A DNA stretch of 64,000 nt from positions 210,910 to 274,909 of the forward strand of contig CAUYUJ010015283.1 of assembly GCA_963575745.1 (NCBI GenBank). The letters run 5' to 3'. The translations under genes were made by a program, and so were the position numbers. The DNA comes from Prorocentrum cordatum (taxonomy: Eukaryota > Sar > Dinophyceae > Prorocentrales > Prorocentraceae). Of this stretch, positions 28,801 through 40,443 are shown piece after piece. Numbering within the stretch: the stretch's first letter is position 1; each line of letters opens with the position of its first letter. The notes below the pieces were generated by a model. That model made no database searches. It was not told where the DNA came from and saw only the letters and a list, made by a program, of their open reading frames with translations.

Positions 28801-30558
28801 CGTACCCCATGTTTCGTAGCCCGCGGTCCCTTTGTGGCGGTCGAGGCTTTGCAGCAGTTATCGGTTACTAGTCCTGGCCCCATGGACGGTCGTGGTTGGG
28901 TTGGAGATCAAGGGATCGCAGTTCTTGTTTAGTTTATGGAGCCCAGGGTGCATCCCCATAGGCGGTTTTGAGGGTGCTAGCGATGTGTCCAAATTTGGGC
29001 CTTGGGGAGGTAGAGAGACCGTGAATGGGAGTCCCGGGTGGCGCGACCGCCGGGGGGAGATGTGGGGGGTCGAAGAGGCAGAGGAGGAGCAGGTGGGACA
29101 GGGACAAGGACAAGAGGGTGGAGGAGGGGGAGAGGAAGGAGCAGAAGCGGGGGAGGAGGAGCGAGGAGGAGTCAAGGAGAAGGAGGGCGAAGGGAGCAAG
29201 ATCCTGGAGTATGCCTATGGTGAGGTGGTCGCGTGCTACCACCATTTAGGTCAATTAATTGTCCGTCATGTGACCCGTTTCCTTCGTCCACCACTAGGCA
29301 GTCGATATTTCGATTGATCGATTGAAGAGTTTGTGGACGCCAGTCTAAGATGCATTGCGATTGAAAGAAAGTGGCGATTTGGTTGCGCACAGGGTGACGT
29401 TGGCGAGGTGACGGAATGGATGCGGGGTGCTTGGAGGAGACGGATGAGCCTGGAGCCTGGTACGCAGGTAGAGGAGAAGGAGGGTGGTTGTTAGTTCTTT
29501 GAGGTGCATACTCTGTTCAAGGACTTTGCCAACCAGCTGGAGAACGGCCTCAAGCCAAACGACGGCGACTCTTCAGGGCGCACGGGTACTACCCGTGACC
29601 GGCGGACCAAAGGCAGTTTGGTGAAGGAGGGAAGCGGGAAGTTCGGTTTGACGGGGGGACCGTGTCGCTGTCAAGTCGCAGAGAGTGCTGGATTCGATGG
29701 GGAGACGCGTGGAACTCCCAGAGGGCTGGCGAGAATCATAATCAATGTCCAGTCAATCCCACGGTGTCCTGGGCTGTTACGGCAAATGCCCATCGAGTGG
29801 GCGGCATTGGCAATCTTCAATCTGATCGGCGCTGCCAATTTCGTCGGCGCAAGCGGGTCAACTCTTGCGGGTGGCATGTTGTCTCAGGGCAAGTTTTAGA
29901 CAGGACACGGCTATGTTTGAATGTCCCCAGAAAGATTTCAGGGCATGTCCAACCGAGATTCTTGGTAGACACTTCCCGCTCTCAGAGGTCCTCATACTGT
30001 CCTGTTCCATGCTTCTCCCCTCGAAGTTGGTTTTCGTGTTGGGTTGGTGGGTTTCCAGCCCTTGATATCTGAGGAGGGGTAGCGGATGGCGGCACAAGCA
30101 TGAATGAGAGGGATTGGAACTCAACGACGCGCGCCCAGTCCTTGATGCACTCTCGGACTGATCGCCGTGTGAGCGCCGGAAAGGCGATCAGGTTGGTGAA
30201 AATTGCGAGGGTCACGGTGCGCAGGCAGGAAGTCCAGCATGTGCCAGGGAAGAGACCCAACTGGGGGATGCAGGACAGCGGCACCGTGTCCTTGCCGGAC
30301 ATCCACCAGAGGGCGCCCGTCTATGCCTGAAGGCCTCGAGGGAATACCGAGCGGAAGGCGGGTCTTGTTTTTGTTGGCCATGTGAGCGACGCAGAGCAAC
30401 GAGTTCGATCGTACGGACATCTGCGCGCAAGCTGCCCGCAGGAGGTCGCGCACGTAAGCGCCCTCGTTTCCAGTGTAGCGTGACGCGGTGGCGGCCCGCG
30501 TAAGGCACCGCGGAAGGTCGCGATGCCATCTCGCGTACGACTCTCTTATTCAAGATCG
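25823..30558. other. Long stretch without a recognised gene
   Basis: Contents seen: a GGA tract (26254-26345); 26726-26760, a copy of the left end of the composite element (GACGCTTCGCGTGTCCCCACCA); GA/AG-rich DNA near 26830-26890; a diverged G-rich array (26920-27090); GCGCCAGATGC-type short repeats (27290-27470); a block near 27567-27640 like one in TIR element copy 2; and GA-rich DNA near 29080-29200. Frames on both strands (for example minus 30453-30121 and plus 29504-29899) reach about 110-130 codons but match no family I know. Confidence 0.45.
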
Positions 30559-30763
30559 GGACGATCGAAATGGGTACGGGAAGAATGGGTACAAAGACCG
30601 ACAGCAGTGCCTATTCATTCTAAACAAAAGTCGCTGTCGCTGTCGCCGCGGATTGTCCATTTCAGACAGAAGGCCGCCTGCCCAACAGCGGCCGCTGCTA
30701 GTTTGGAACAACATCTGTTGTTAGGCATTGTACCCTGTGTTTCCGTACCCATTTCGGGCGTCC
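30559..30763. mobile_element. Introner-family TIR element, third copy, best TIRs
   Basis: The two ends, read inward, both give GGACG then CGAAATGGGTACGG (19 of 21 bases agree), and the match continues more loosely to about 38 bp (GGGTACAA shared). The centre has the perfect palindrome CAGCGGCCGCTG. At 205 bp it is close to the JmjC intron copy in size. Confidence 0.75.
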
Positions 30764-32159
30764 AAACACGATGTTATGCCACTCTGCTGCCCTCCATGAC
30801 AGTCAATTCGGCGAGGATCGCCAGGGGGAAAAAAAATCGCCCTGGAGGTGCATTCGTTCACCGATAAATTCGTCTGTGCTATCTGACAGGTAAGGGATCA
30901 CCCCATCCTTCGACTCACAAATTCTACATCAGTCTTATGCAATGACATGATGTTGCCTGCGATGCACCATGTGACGTTACCACGTTACTTTCGATTGTTT
31001 CGGGCCCTACATTCTGAAACCATTGGTTGGTCAAGACCCACCCATCAAGGCCCTGCACACATGCTCTTCGCGAAGGCCAAACCGAAGAGCTCTGAACACC
31101 GATGCGCGAGCCGCAAGTCGTTAGGCATGTGTGCAAGGCGGTGCCCGCAGGGCCCCAGCCAAAAACTACAGCAGACGACATCTTCAGAGAGAGAGAGAGA
31201 GAGATCTGAGAGAGGATGAAAAAATCAACAAAAAAAGAGAGAGTGAGAAAGAGGGAGACAGACAGAGGGAGAGAAGGAGAGAGAGAGAGAGAGAAAGCTC
31301 ACCAGGCGACCCCGACAAACGCCCAACCGACCGGTAAGAAGGAGGAGCAGGTTGAGAACGTGATTCAGAGTCGGGCATTCGGGAGTCAAGCGGCCCAGTG
31401 GTTTCAGACAGCACAGGAGGGGTTACAGGTGGGCCCGGGGAAGGCTACAGAGGGAGTGGGGGGAGGGGGCGGTGGATTGAAGACGAGAAGGGGACGGGAA
31501 GGAGTAGAGGGAGGGACGTGAGAGGAAGGAGAATGGGGAATGGGCATGGGAGGCTAGTTCTTGGGGGGGAACCTGACGAACAAGGCGCATGCAAGAAAGA
31601 AGATGAGGAGGAGAAAGAGGAGGAGGAGGAGAAAGAGGAGGAGGAGGAGGAGGAGGTGAAGAGGAGGAGGTGAAGAGGAGGAGGAGGAGGAGGAGGAGGA
31701 GGGGAGGGGGGAGGGGGAGGAAGAGTAGGGACGCCCCCCTAAAGCAGGAGATGCAGGGGGACCAGTGGGAGCACGGAGAGCTAGGGGAGCCATGAGACTC
31801 ACGAAGGGTAGGGCCCGCAGCTACCGTGCGATATGTGATGCAACCATCAGCTGCCAGCACAAAACAGGACGACGCAGCTGCCGGGGTTTGACCCCTCGCT
31901 CGGACCCTGTTGGCCCTCTGGCGTTGCCCCAAGGGAGAGGCGACGAGGGAAGGGAGGAGGAGGAGGAGGAGGAGGAGAAACTGCAGCGTTTCCCCGTACG
32001 TCGGCGCGTTTCCCCGTACGTCGGCACTCCGAAGAAGAAAGGCGAGGAGGAGAGGAGGGGGAGGAGGAGAGGGAGGCACAAAAGGAGGAGGAGGAGGAGG
32101 AGGAGGCTTCTTCCTCCTCCTCCCCCTCCTCCTCCGCCTCCTCCTCCTGCTCCTCTTCC

Positions 32160-32259
32160 TTGTCATCAGCAGCAGCAGCAGCAGCATCAGCAGCATCAGC
32201 ATCAGCATCAGCATCATGATCATAATCATCAGCATCCTAATCATCAGCATCATCAGCAC

Positions 32260-32319
<60 letters not shown>

Positions 32320-32422
32320 TATCATTATCATCATCATCATCAGCAGCAGCAGCATCATCCTTATCGTCCTCGTCGTCGTCGTTATCGTCGTCATCATCAT
32401 CAGCAGCATCCTCATCACCACC

Positions 32423-32492
<70 letters not shown>

Positions 32493-32500
32493 GCATCATC
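32160..32500. repeat. Long CAT/CAG/CAC triplet microsatellite
   Basis: About 340 bp of nearly uninterrupted ATC/CAT triplets with CAG and CAC interruptions. It gives poly-His on one frame and poly-Met, Ile, Asp or Ser on others. Confidence 0.95.
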
Positions 32501-33314
32501 ATCCAAGGAGGGAGAAGAGGAAGAAGAGCAGCAGTGGTAGCAGCAGCAGCAGCAGCAGGAGCTCAAGGAGGACGAGGACGACGGGCAAAAACGAGGAGGA
32601 CGAGCGGGAGGGATGGTAGAGGCAAGGAGGAGGATTGAGTATCCGGAGGAGGAGGAGGAGGAAAAGGAGCAACCAGAATGACCGACAGAGGAGTGTTCGG
32701 AAGAGGAGGAGGCGGAGGAGGAGGAGAAGGCCAAACAGGAGAGGGAGGAGTAGGACATACAGGGGAAGGAGTAGGACAAACAGTGGAGGAGGAAGGGAAG
32801 GAGGAGGAGTAGGAGGAGGAACCAGAGGAGACCGTTGAGAAGGAGAGGGAAGAAATGGGGGTTCTGCAGGGTCAAAGCTAGAGCCGTGGCTGGCGTCGGT
32901 GGACGGCGACGGCACGACGACGGTCATGGCAGCAGTGAGAACAGCAATAGGCGACGGCGACGAATACTCTAACGAAGGCGACGGGGACGACGACGAGGAA
33001 GGCGAAGGTAACGCAAGGAAATATTGTTACATTCGTCAGAATGGCCCCTAGGCTATTGGAATTTTGCGAGAGCACGATACGTAAAACTCCTTGCAAGCCC
33101 GCTCAAGACCCTCGAGCATGCTCCTCCCCCCTCCTCCCTCCCTCCCTCCCGCCCTACCTCCCCCCCGCCCCCGTCCCTCTCCTCCCTCCTTCTCCTCCTC
33201 ATGCCCATCTTCCTCCCTCCCTCGTCCTCCCCCCTCCTCCCCCTCTGCCTCCCTCCTCGTCCCTCCCTCCCACCCATTCACGCCTCCCCCTCCTTCTCCT
33301 TCTCCTCCTCCTCC

Positions 33315-33545
33315 TCGTCATCAGCATCAGCATCAGCATCATCAACATTATTATTATTATTATTATTATTATTTATATTATTATTATTATTATTATTATC
33401 AGCATCACCATCACCATCACCATCATCATCGTCGTCATCATTACCATCATCATCCTATTCTTCCTGCGCGTATACAGGACGACGACGGCCGCGGCGGCGA
33501 CGCCGACGACGACGCCGACGACGACGACGACGACGACGACGAGGG
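33315..33545. repeat. ATT, CAT and GAC triplet tracts
   Basis: CAT/CAG (33315-33345), ATT (33346-33400), CAT/ATC (33400-33455) and GAC (33478-33543) tracts follow one another, all with a 3-bp period. Confidence 0.9.
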
Positions 33546-34139
33546 TTCTGCACGGCGGCGGGCCCAGGCCGAGCTGCGACCACCCGACCCTCTGGGCATC
33601 TGCGCCCTTGGGGAGGAGCTCTCAAGGAGCCGGCTGGGCGGCGACGCAGGCGTCCGTCGGCGCCTTCTTCACCCCAAGGGGGGTGGCGGCCTTCGAAGGC
33701 TGTCTTCTACCCGCGTCGTGAGAAATCACGGCGGAAGGTGTTTGGCCATGTTCAACCTCCGGGGGCCTTTGCTGGGCTCTGGGACCATCAAAAAACGGCC
33801 CAGGAAAAGCCGGTCTTTGGGAAGGGGCCCAGATTTTTGGGAAGCCATGTTATGTAAAAGAACACGCGTCGGAGTTTTGGGAGGAGGAGGAGGAGGATCA
33901 GAGAAAACCGATGATGCATCAGCGATGTCCATACAGGAACTCCTTCTCACTGCGGGAAGTGCCCCCTTCGAGAGATGAGCGACACATCATCCTGCAATGA
34001 AGGCGAGAGTCCCGGTTCAAGAAGATGTTGTCGTCCACGCTTCTGGTTAGAAGGACGGCGACGAGGTAGGACCATGGAGTATCAGGCAGCGAGGGCCACT
34101 CTACGGAAAACAGCCGCCCTCAATCCGTGTAAATTCGTA

Positions 34140-34870
34140 ACGGCTTCGCCCTCTGCCGCCAAGCCCCCTCTGCAATAATGGAAGATGGCAGAGCCGTGTC
34201 GGGGTGTCTGGGCGCCGTCTTGAAGACATTTGGAGGCATCATGTGGGGACCGATAGGAATCGGCAAAGCGTCTTGAGGTGTTGGGGCTAGTCTTGAACAC
34301 TACTGCATTATGGGAACGTTTCCCGCGCGACTCTGGCGTAATGTGCAAAGGATTCTGGCCTCGGGAACGCGAATCTGGCTTAATTGAGAAGGCATAATAG
34401 CGTCGGGAACGCATGCCTGGCAAAATTTAGAATCGATTCTGGTTGCGAGAGCCATTGCGATGTACAAATATTCTTCTTCCAGTAGCACGAATTTGGCGTA
34501 ATGACGGCTTCTGGCTCCGGGACAGCGAATCCGGAGCAACTTACAAGATTCTGGTTTCAGGGGCGCGAGCGCAGTGTACTGTCTTAAGGATTCTGGCCTC
34601 GGGAGCGCGATCCCAACTTAATTTACAAAGGATTCTGGCCTCGGCGGCCCGAATCTTGCGAAATTCATGTGGGGTTATGGCCTCGGGAGCGCGAGACTTG
34701 CGTTTTTCAATGAATTCTGAGAACCCCCAGGGGGCAGGTAAAAGGCTGGTTGTCGGTCCCCTCCTCCCGCGAACAGTAACAAGTAACAGCAGTAAGCAAA
34801 AATGATAACTGTAGCAATGGAGACTGGAAACTGAAACCGGGGCAGGTTCCAGGAAACCTTATCACCGCAG
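34140..34870. repeat. Dispersed repeat R2, uninterrupted copy
   Basis: The head is CTTCGCCCTCTGCCGCC. The body holds about seven imperfect units of roughly 40-65 bp containing GGATTCTGGCCTCGGGA and GAATCTGGCGTAAT. The tail reads GCGAACAGTAACAAG, then GGAGACTGGAAACTGAAAC and CAGGAAACCTTATC. A second copy begins at 37745. No protein family is recognised. Confidence 0.75.
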
Positions 34871-37744
34871 CCTGATGGCCCTCCTCAGCGCGGAGCGCCG
34901 AAAGTTATGTTTATGCCGCTTCTTCTGCCTCTAATCCCCCCTGTCCCTCAGTTCCACGTTGATTTGAGAGTGCTTGTCCTCCTGGACCCAGGGTGCCGCA
35001 TCGAGGCCAACATTGATATGTACGGGGTGGGATATGTACGGGGTGGAGATAGCGAGTCGTGGTGGTGTCGCAATCCAAGTGCCGCCGCATGTGATCACAA
35101 GCAACCTGCACCAGTCCGCCCTCCCACCAGAGCAGACCGGCGGCGGCTCCGCCCCTCTTGGAGGCCAGGGAGACGTCAACGTTTTCGGAGGCGGCGTTTT
35201 TGGAGTCGGCCGCTCGACCTCGCACGACAAGACCTCTCATCGCCGCGCGCACGTGCTGTGTGTGCACCCTGCACCCCGCCTCTTCCCCAGGCGTCCGACG
35301 TCACGACTCCTCCGTGGCGGTTGGCCCTTGGGACCACTCCGGCCCCGCCCACCTCGGGCCCGAGTTCTCATCGCGGGCCGTGGCCCGACGTGGGCTCCCA
35401 GAGGGCCAAGCTCGAGAACGTACGGTGTCGCCCCGATCAGTCGTGACGGCGGAGGTCTGGCGTGGAGGCCCCTGCGCTCCGGCTTCTCCTCTGGAGCCTC
35501 GCGCCGCCAGGCCAAGTCTGACCGCTTCGGGCAGGGCGCCTTCCTGGCAGGCTCTTCTGCTCTGAGCGTCTCACCCTCCACGAGGGGAAGTAGCGGCCGC
35601 CTTCCTGACAGGCAGGGCCCAGCGAGGGAGGTATGTCCGAGGAGGGTTCGTTTTCGATTGGAGGGGGACGAGGCGAGGGACCAGCTGCTGGCAGCAACTG
35701 GTCCTACAGTCAACATCGAGGAGCTATCGATCAAGAAGCAGTTTAAACGTCCCCTCTAAAGAAACGCCCCCCTGGCTCTGTCGTCTCGTACTCCGTCCCC
35801 GAATCCATGGGGAACAGCTCAACAATGTGGTCCCTCACATGCTCGCAAGATGCGCTTGGCGGGGGAACTGGATGAGCGGGCCAGGGCGAGTGGGAAGTGG
35901 AAGAGAGATGAGGAAAGGGCATGAAGCAAGCGAGTGAGGGAGAGGACAAATGAGGCAATTAAAGAACAAGGGAGCAGAGAAGATGAACAGAGAGCAAGCA
36001 CGCAGGGCAGGTGCAAAAAGCGTAAAAGTAGATCCAGCTGCCCGCGGCAAATTAGCCACGTGCCAGCGCATCATCGAAATGCACAGTGGTTCTGCCGAGG
36101 TCTCCTATCAAAAATCGGCAGGACCATATTGTGGCCGTCGCGATACTGCAGCGTGGCGCGGCCGTAGCGTTGCATTAGATGTTCGTTTGGGTGGTCTTCC
36201 TGGGGCCCACCTAAGTAACGGATCTGTTCGACTCTAGCGCGACTCCAGCGCGATTCAAGTTCGACCCAAGTTTGATTCAAGTCGACGGACGTTCGACGCA
36301 GCATCGACGCGTGAGTGGATCGAGTGACTCTAGGAAGGTCCCCAGAACGAGCATCTACGAAGCTAACAGGGGGGGGCTTGTGTGTTTGCCATTCGGAGGC
36401 GCTTGTGGCCTTCTTGAGGCCAGTTCGAAGGCATGCTGGGGGCCTGTTGAAGGTGTCTGGTCGCGATGGTTCTGCCGGGCTCTCCCGAAGAGACCGGGTG
36501 GGCCCCAGGACCGTCTTCTGGAGGGTTCTCGGGCAGTGTTGGGTTGTCTTGGGGGCATTCGAGTTCGCCTGAAACCTTCCCGAAGCAACATTATGCTGAA
36601 AGGCATGGGAAGCACAAGATTACTAAATTCTTATGGTTGTCCATTGTTTTCGATATCCCGGGGCCCGCTGGAGGCCTCGGGCGCCTCTTCAGGGCTTCTT
36701 GTTGCCTCTTGGGGGTCTTGGGGTAACTCGGGGCCTCTGGGAAGTCGTTGGACCGTCTCGAGCTTGTCTTGGGTGACCCTGCGACACTCTTGGGCGGCCT
36801 GGTTTGAGGCCAGTTTGGGGCCCAAAGTGTCGCCTGGCAGCAAAACGGTGCGAGTTGTTGTGGATGACCGCGGCGAGAGGGAGGTCGCACATGCAAGACA
36901 GCAAGACCCACCAGACACCGAATATGTATTCTGATATGCTCCATTTCGTCGAGGGCACCGTGGCAGTAATATTTGCTTTGTGCCAAACTGCGGCGCAAAG
37001 AGCCAGAGATGAATTTGGGCGGCAGCCCAATGCGATCAAATAGGGGCATGGCCAGGAAGCGTGTTGGCGTTTCTCATTGGGATACACACTCGGTAGCCTG
37101 GAACTTCCATCTGCCAGTTCATATGTTGCCTTCAGTGGGGAATCAGAAAAGCCGGCAGCAGTCACATCAGGAAAGATGGCAACGGTCGCAGCAGTCTGCC
37201 CCGCGGTTTCCGCCGCAGCGCGAAGCGCGCATTGGAAGTCATTTGCTTCAGCCGTATGCGTGCGGAGCAGCAGTCGCCGCCGTGGGCAGGCTTGAAAAGA
37301 CGGTCTTTGCTTGTTGGGTCTTGCTGGGGGTCGCATTCAAAACACGCCACAGTTATAGAAGGGGGATTGTTGTCAGCTGGCATACGCGCACGCACACGGA
37401 AGCACACGCGCGTGCAACAAGGCACAGAATAATTTGCATGCGGTAATACAGAAGACACAAGTGCGGAGAGCACTGGATAAGATCCAGGACGATTGGTGCG
37501 TCGTAGGAGCTCAGAACGGCATCGGGCTACGAATCGTGTTTGCGACTAGGCAATGTCTTGGAAATTGTGCCATGACATGTTAGTCATGTTCGGCCTTACC
37601 GAGCAATAATAAGCGAAGTCAAATAGAAGGCAGCGAGTATTGAGCAGCGATGTCTGCGGGTAGCATGTAGCCGCAGTGCGGAAGCAGACGACTGCCCAGA
37701 TGTTCGTCCAGAACCGCATGTTGGTTTGATTGTAGGTATGTTAT
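34871..37744. other. Stretch with GC-rich unassigned ORFs and diverged G-rich repeats
   Basis: A GC-rich block (about 34974-35759) stays open for 261 codons on the plus strand and also in overlapping frames of both strands. The peptide has no recognised motif, so coding potential is doubtful. Small GATTCAAGTTCGAC-type repeats occur near 36230-36300, and a diverged 10-11 bp G-rich array near 36390-36830. The remainder (36830-37744) is unremarkable. Confidence 0.4.
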
Positions 37745-38429
37745 CCGCAAGGGCTTCGCCCTCAGTCGCCGGCCACCTCCATATCATAATGGGAGATGTC
37801 AAAGCCATGCCCGGACGTGTCGGCGCTGTTGAACGCTTTGTGTTCTTCTCAGGGCGACAAGCTGGCGCAATTCACCAGAGAATCTGGCTTCGGGAGTGCG
37901 AATCCGGCGTAATTCACGACAGATTCTGGCCTCGCGAACCTGACAGAATTTCGAAATGATACGGTTTCCGAAGCGCGAGTCTGGCGTAATGCACGACGGA
38001 TTCTGACCTCGGGATCGCGAATTTAGCGTAATTTACACAAGAATTTGGCCTCGGTAGCGCGAATATGGTGTACTTTACAAGGGCTCTGGCCTCGGTAGGG
38101 CGACTCTGCTGTAACTTCCACTGGATTATTCCCTCGGGGGCGCGAATCTCGAGTATTTGCACATGTCCCAGGGCCCCCCAGAAATGTAGAGCACGCGACT
38201 CGGCCGTTGTGAAAATGCTAGTTTGCGGTTCCCCCCCTCGCGCGGACAGTAACAAATTCTTCACGCTTCGCGTATCCCCACCAGCCCATCTCAAAACAGC
38301 AATTCTTGCGAAACATAAGGCCTCGTGGTGCCTCCTGGGGACCTCTTGTGGGCCATCTGGGGAACTCTAGGGGCCATCTGGTGGACCTCTGGGGGCCATC
38401 GTGGGGGGCTTGTATGAGCGCTGCCCGTC

Positions 38430-38645
38430 CTCCTGGTGTGACTCGTTCGGGCTCCTCGTGGTGTGAGTCGTTCGAGGCCCGCGTCGTGGTGTGAGTCGTT
38501 CGGGCTCCTCATGGTGTGAGTCGTTCGGGCGGCTCGTCCTGGTGTGAGTCGTTCGGGCCCCTCCTTGTGGTGTGAGTCGTTCGGGCTATTCGTGGTGTGA
38601 GGCCTTCGGGCCCGTCGTCCTGGTGTGAGTCGTTCGGGCTCCTCG
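38430..38645. repeat. Minisatellite GTGTGAGTCGTTCGGGC
   Basis: Seven to eight units of roughly 27-33 bp, each with GGTGTGAGTCGTTCGGGCTC or a close variant. The reverse-complement array is at 50925-51115. Confidence 0.9.
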
Positions 38646-38835
38646 TGGGGCCTCTTGAGGGCCTCTTGGGGGCCTCTTGGGGGCCTCTTGGAGCCTCTTG
38701 GGGCCTCTTGGGGGCCTCTTGGGAGCCTCTTGGGGACCTCTTGGGGCCTCTTGGGGGCCTCTTGGGGGCCTCCTGGAGGCCTCTTGGGAGCCTCCTGGGG
38801 GCCTCTTGGGGCTATCTTGGGGCCTCTTGCGACCT
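38640..38835. repeat. Regular CCTCTTGGGGG array
   Basis: Sixteen or so consecutive units of 10 or 11 bp (CCTCTTGGGG, CCTCTTGGGGG, CCTCTTGGGAG, CCTCCTGGAGG). This is the most regular example of the G-rich array family in the window. Confidence 0.95.
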
Positions 38836-39345
38836 CCTCAGAAGCGCTAATAAGCGCAGACCCTTGAGAAGGACAAAATGAGCCCAAAACCTTCGTAAAA
38901 TCAATGATTTTGCTAAGAAGGAAGAGGAACGCGGCCCCCTCAGAAGGCCAAAATGGGGCCAAAACCGTAGTAAAATCAATGTTTTTACTTCAACGACGAG
39001 TTCAGGCGCCAAACTCCCTCCCCCCCCTCGGGGCCAGTGAGGACGAGTTCAGGCGCCAAAATCCTCGTGAGGGTCGTCGTTTTTTTGGCCCTCCCAGGAG
39101 TCGAAAAAGACTCCCCTGACGACCCGCGGCCCGCCCTCTCCAGGCCCAGGGGGAGGGGTAGGGGGAGGGGTAAACCCCTCCCCGAAGGGGAAGAAGGGGG
39201 GTTGAGGACAGAGCGGGTTCTCTAAACCACTCACGCCCAAAGGGCTGGTGGGATTACAGTAGGAAACAGACAGTAGAATTCTCATATCGGAGACTGGAAA
39301 TTAAAATTGAAACAGGTCGCAGGAAACCTCATCCCTGCAGTTTGT

Positions 39346-40443
39346 TGGCCCACAAAGGGGGCTGGCGGATTTAATAGTTTCGATCACTTCGCAGGCCCAT
39401 ATTGCATCTCTGTTGCTGTGTGTTGGTGTGCCCGTGGCGAGCGAGAAGGAGGAGGAGGAGGAGGAGGAAGAAGAGGAGGCGGAGGGAGCGAGGGGAGGAG
39501 GAGGAGGAGGAGGAGCAAGAGGAGGAGGAGGAGGAGCAGGAGGAGGAGGAGAAGGGGAGGAGGAGGAGGAGGAGAAGGCATATCGATTGATTATTGGGGC
39601 ACTCTCGGGGCCAGACGGGGTCGTGTTCAAGACGCCCCTTCAATATGCTTATTCGTGTCTCTCGGGAAGCGTCTCGGAGCTTTGTTGGCGGCATCGTTGA
39701 GACCTAAAGCCTCTAAGGGTAGTCTTTTGAGTCTCCAGGGACCTCTTGGGAGCTTGTTGGTGGTCTCGGGGACCATGTTTCGGGGAAGCCTCGGCATGTT
39801 AGTTTGGATTCCTCCTCATAGAGGCCCTTCTTGTGGGTATCTGAAGCCCTCTTGGGAGGCCTCTTTGGCCGTCTTGGGGCCCATCTTGCGCCGTCCGGTG
39901 GCCGTCCTCTTGACTGACTTGGGGCGATCCTGGGGGCCTCGTGGAGGCCTCCTGTGTCAGTTTAGTTCCGTCTTGAGCCGTCTTGAGCCGACTGACGCCC
40001 GAAAAGGCAAGAACTCGAGAATCGTTGGTAAAACCAAACTAAAATAAATGTGTTGTCCCTTATGGGGCCCTCTCGGGCGTCCTCTCGGAGGGCTCTTGGC
40101 GGCTTCTTGGGCTGCTTGAGGCCATATTGGGCAGAGGCGATATTGGGCTGTTTTGGAGCGGTCTTGAGCTGTCTTGGGACACACTGCAGTCTTCCTGAGG
40201 CCAACTTCGGCCGTCTTGGAACGCAGTCGGACCCTCTTGGCATCGTCTTGGGTCGGTTCCTGGAGCGCCGGGAGACTTGGAGCGCTTTTGGGAACCCTTT
40301 TTGGGTCACACCCAGAATAAAGAAAAACAGAAAAACAGGGTTTCCAGAAATTGATCAGGATATTTGTTGTCCGGGGACTCCCAGGGGCCGCCCTGCGCGC
40401 GTTCGAACAGGACAGATTGTGGAGTTCTCATTGGAGAAATTCT
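39346..40443. other. GGA tract and diverged G-rich array, no gene
   Basis: A GGA-rich tract (about 39449-39580) is followed by a diverged 10-11 bp G-rich array (about 39690-40280) with short unique islands. Long frames on both strands derive from these repeats. Confidence 0.6.

Larger units (their letters stand above)
30764..34139. other. Microsatellite-dominated stretch
   Basis: It holds a GA-rich run (31180-31300), purine tracts (31590-31700, 31950-31980, 32040-32110, 32640-32830), the CAT/ATC block and the ATT/GAC blocks listed separately, and a C/T-rich patch (33115-33315). No family-like protein is encoded; His-, Met-, Asp- and Leu-rich frames are triplet artefacts. The 33700-33850 stretch shares GGGGCC/AAGGTTT-type blocks with 27580-27640. 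Confidence 0.6.
38261..39255 (+). mobile_element. Composite repeat element, copy I
   Basis: The left end is ACGCTTCGCGTATCCCCACC then AGCCCATC; the right end is GGGCTGGTGGGATTACAG, so CCCACCAGCCC is inverted at the two ends. Between them lie a GTGTGAGTCGTTCGGGC minisatellite, a 10-11 bp G-rich array, two AAATGGGGCCAAAACC..GTAAAATCAATG blocks, a CCTCGTGAGGGTCGTCG block, and a GGGGTAGGGGGAGGGG / ACCCCTCCCC hairpin. The same modules in the same order, reversed, make up 50312-51314. It has no ORF of its own. Confidence 0.72.
37745..39345. repeat. Dispersed repeat R2, second copy, interrupted by composite element
   Basis: Left part 37745-38260 repeats the R2 head (GGGCTTCGCCCTCAGTCGCC), the GATTCTGGCCTCG.. 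units (about 37880-38150) and the tail up to GCGGACAGTAACAA. The rest of the tail (GGAGACTGGAAATTAAAA.. CAGGAAACCTCATC) resumes at about 39290. The 1-kb insertion between them is composite element I. Comparison with 34140-34870 gives the empty site. Confidence 0.72.

Noticed and set aside
31423-32875. Poly-Met, poly-His and poly-Asp proteins
   Set aside because: All are triplet microsatellite translations with opposing open frames.
34974-35759. 261-codon plus-strand ORF as a gene
   Set aside because: Overlapping frames of similar length exist on both strands in very GC-rich DNA and no motif is seen; kept only as unassigned.
38291-38962. Pro/Arg/Glu-rich 223-codon minus frame and its counterpart at 50595-51242
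   Set aside because: Both derive from the inverted minisatellite and G-rich array of the composite element; the peptide similarity is a DNA repeat effect.
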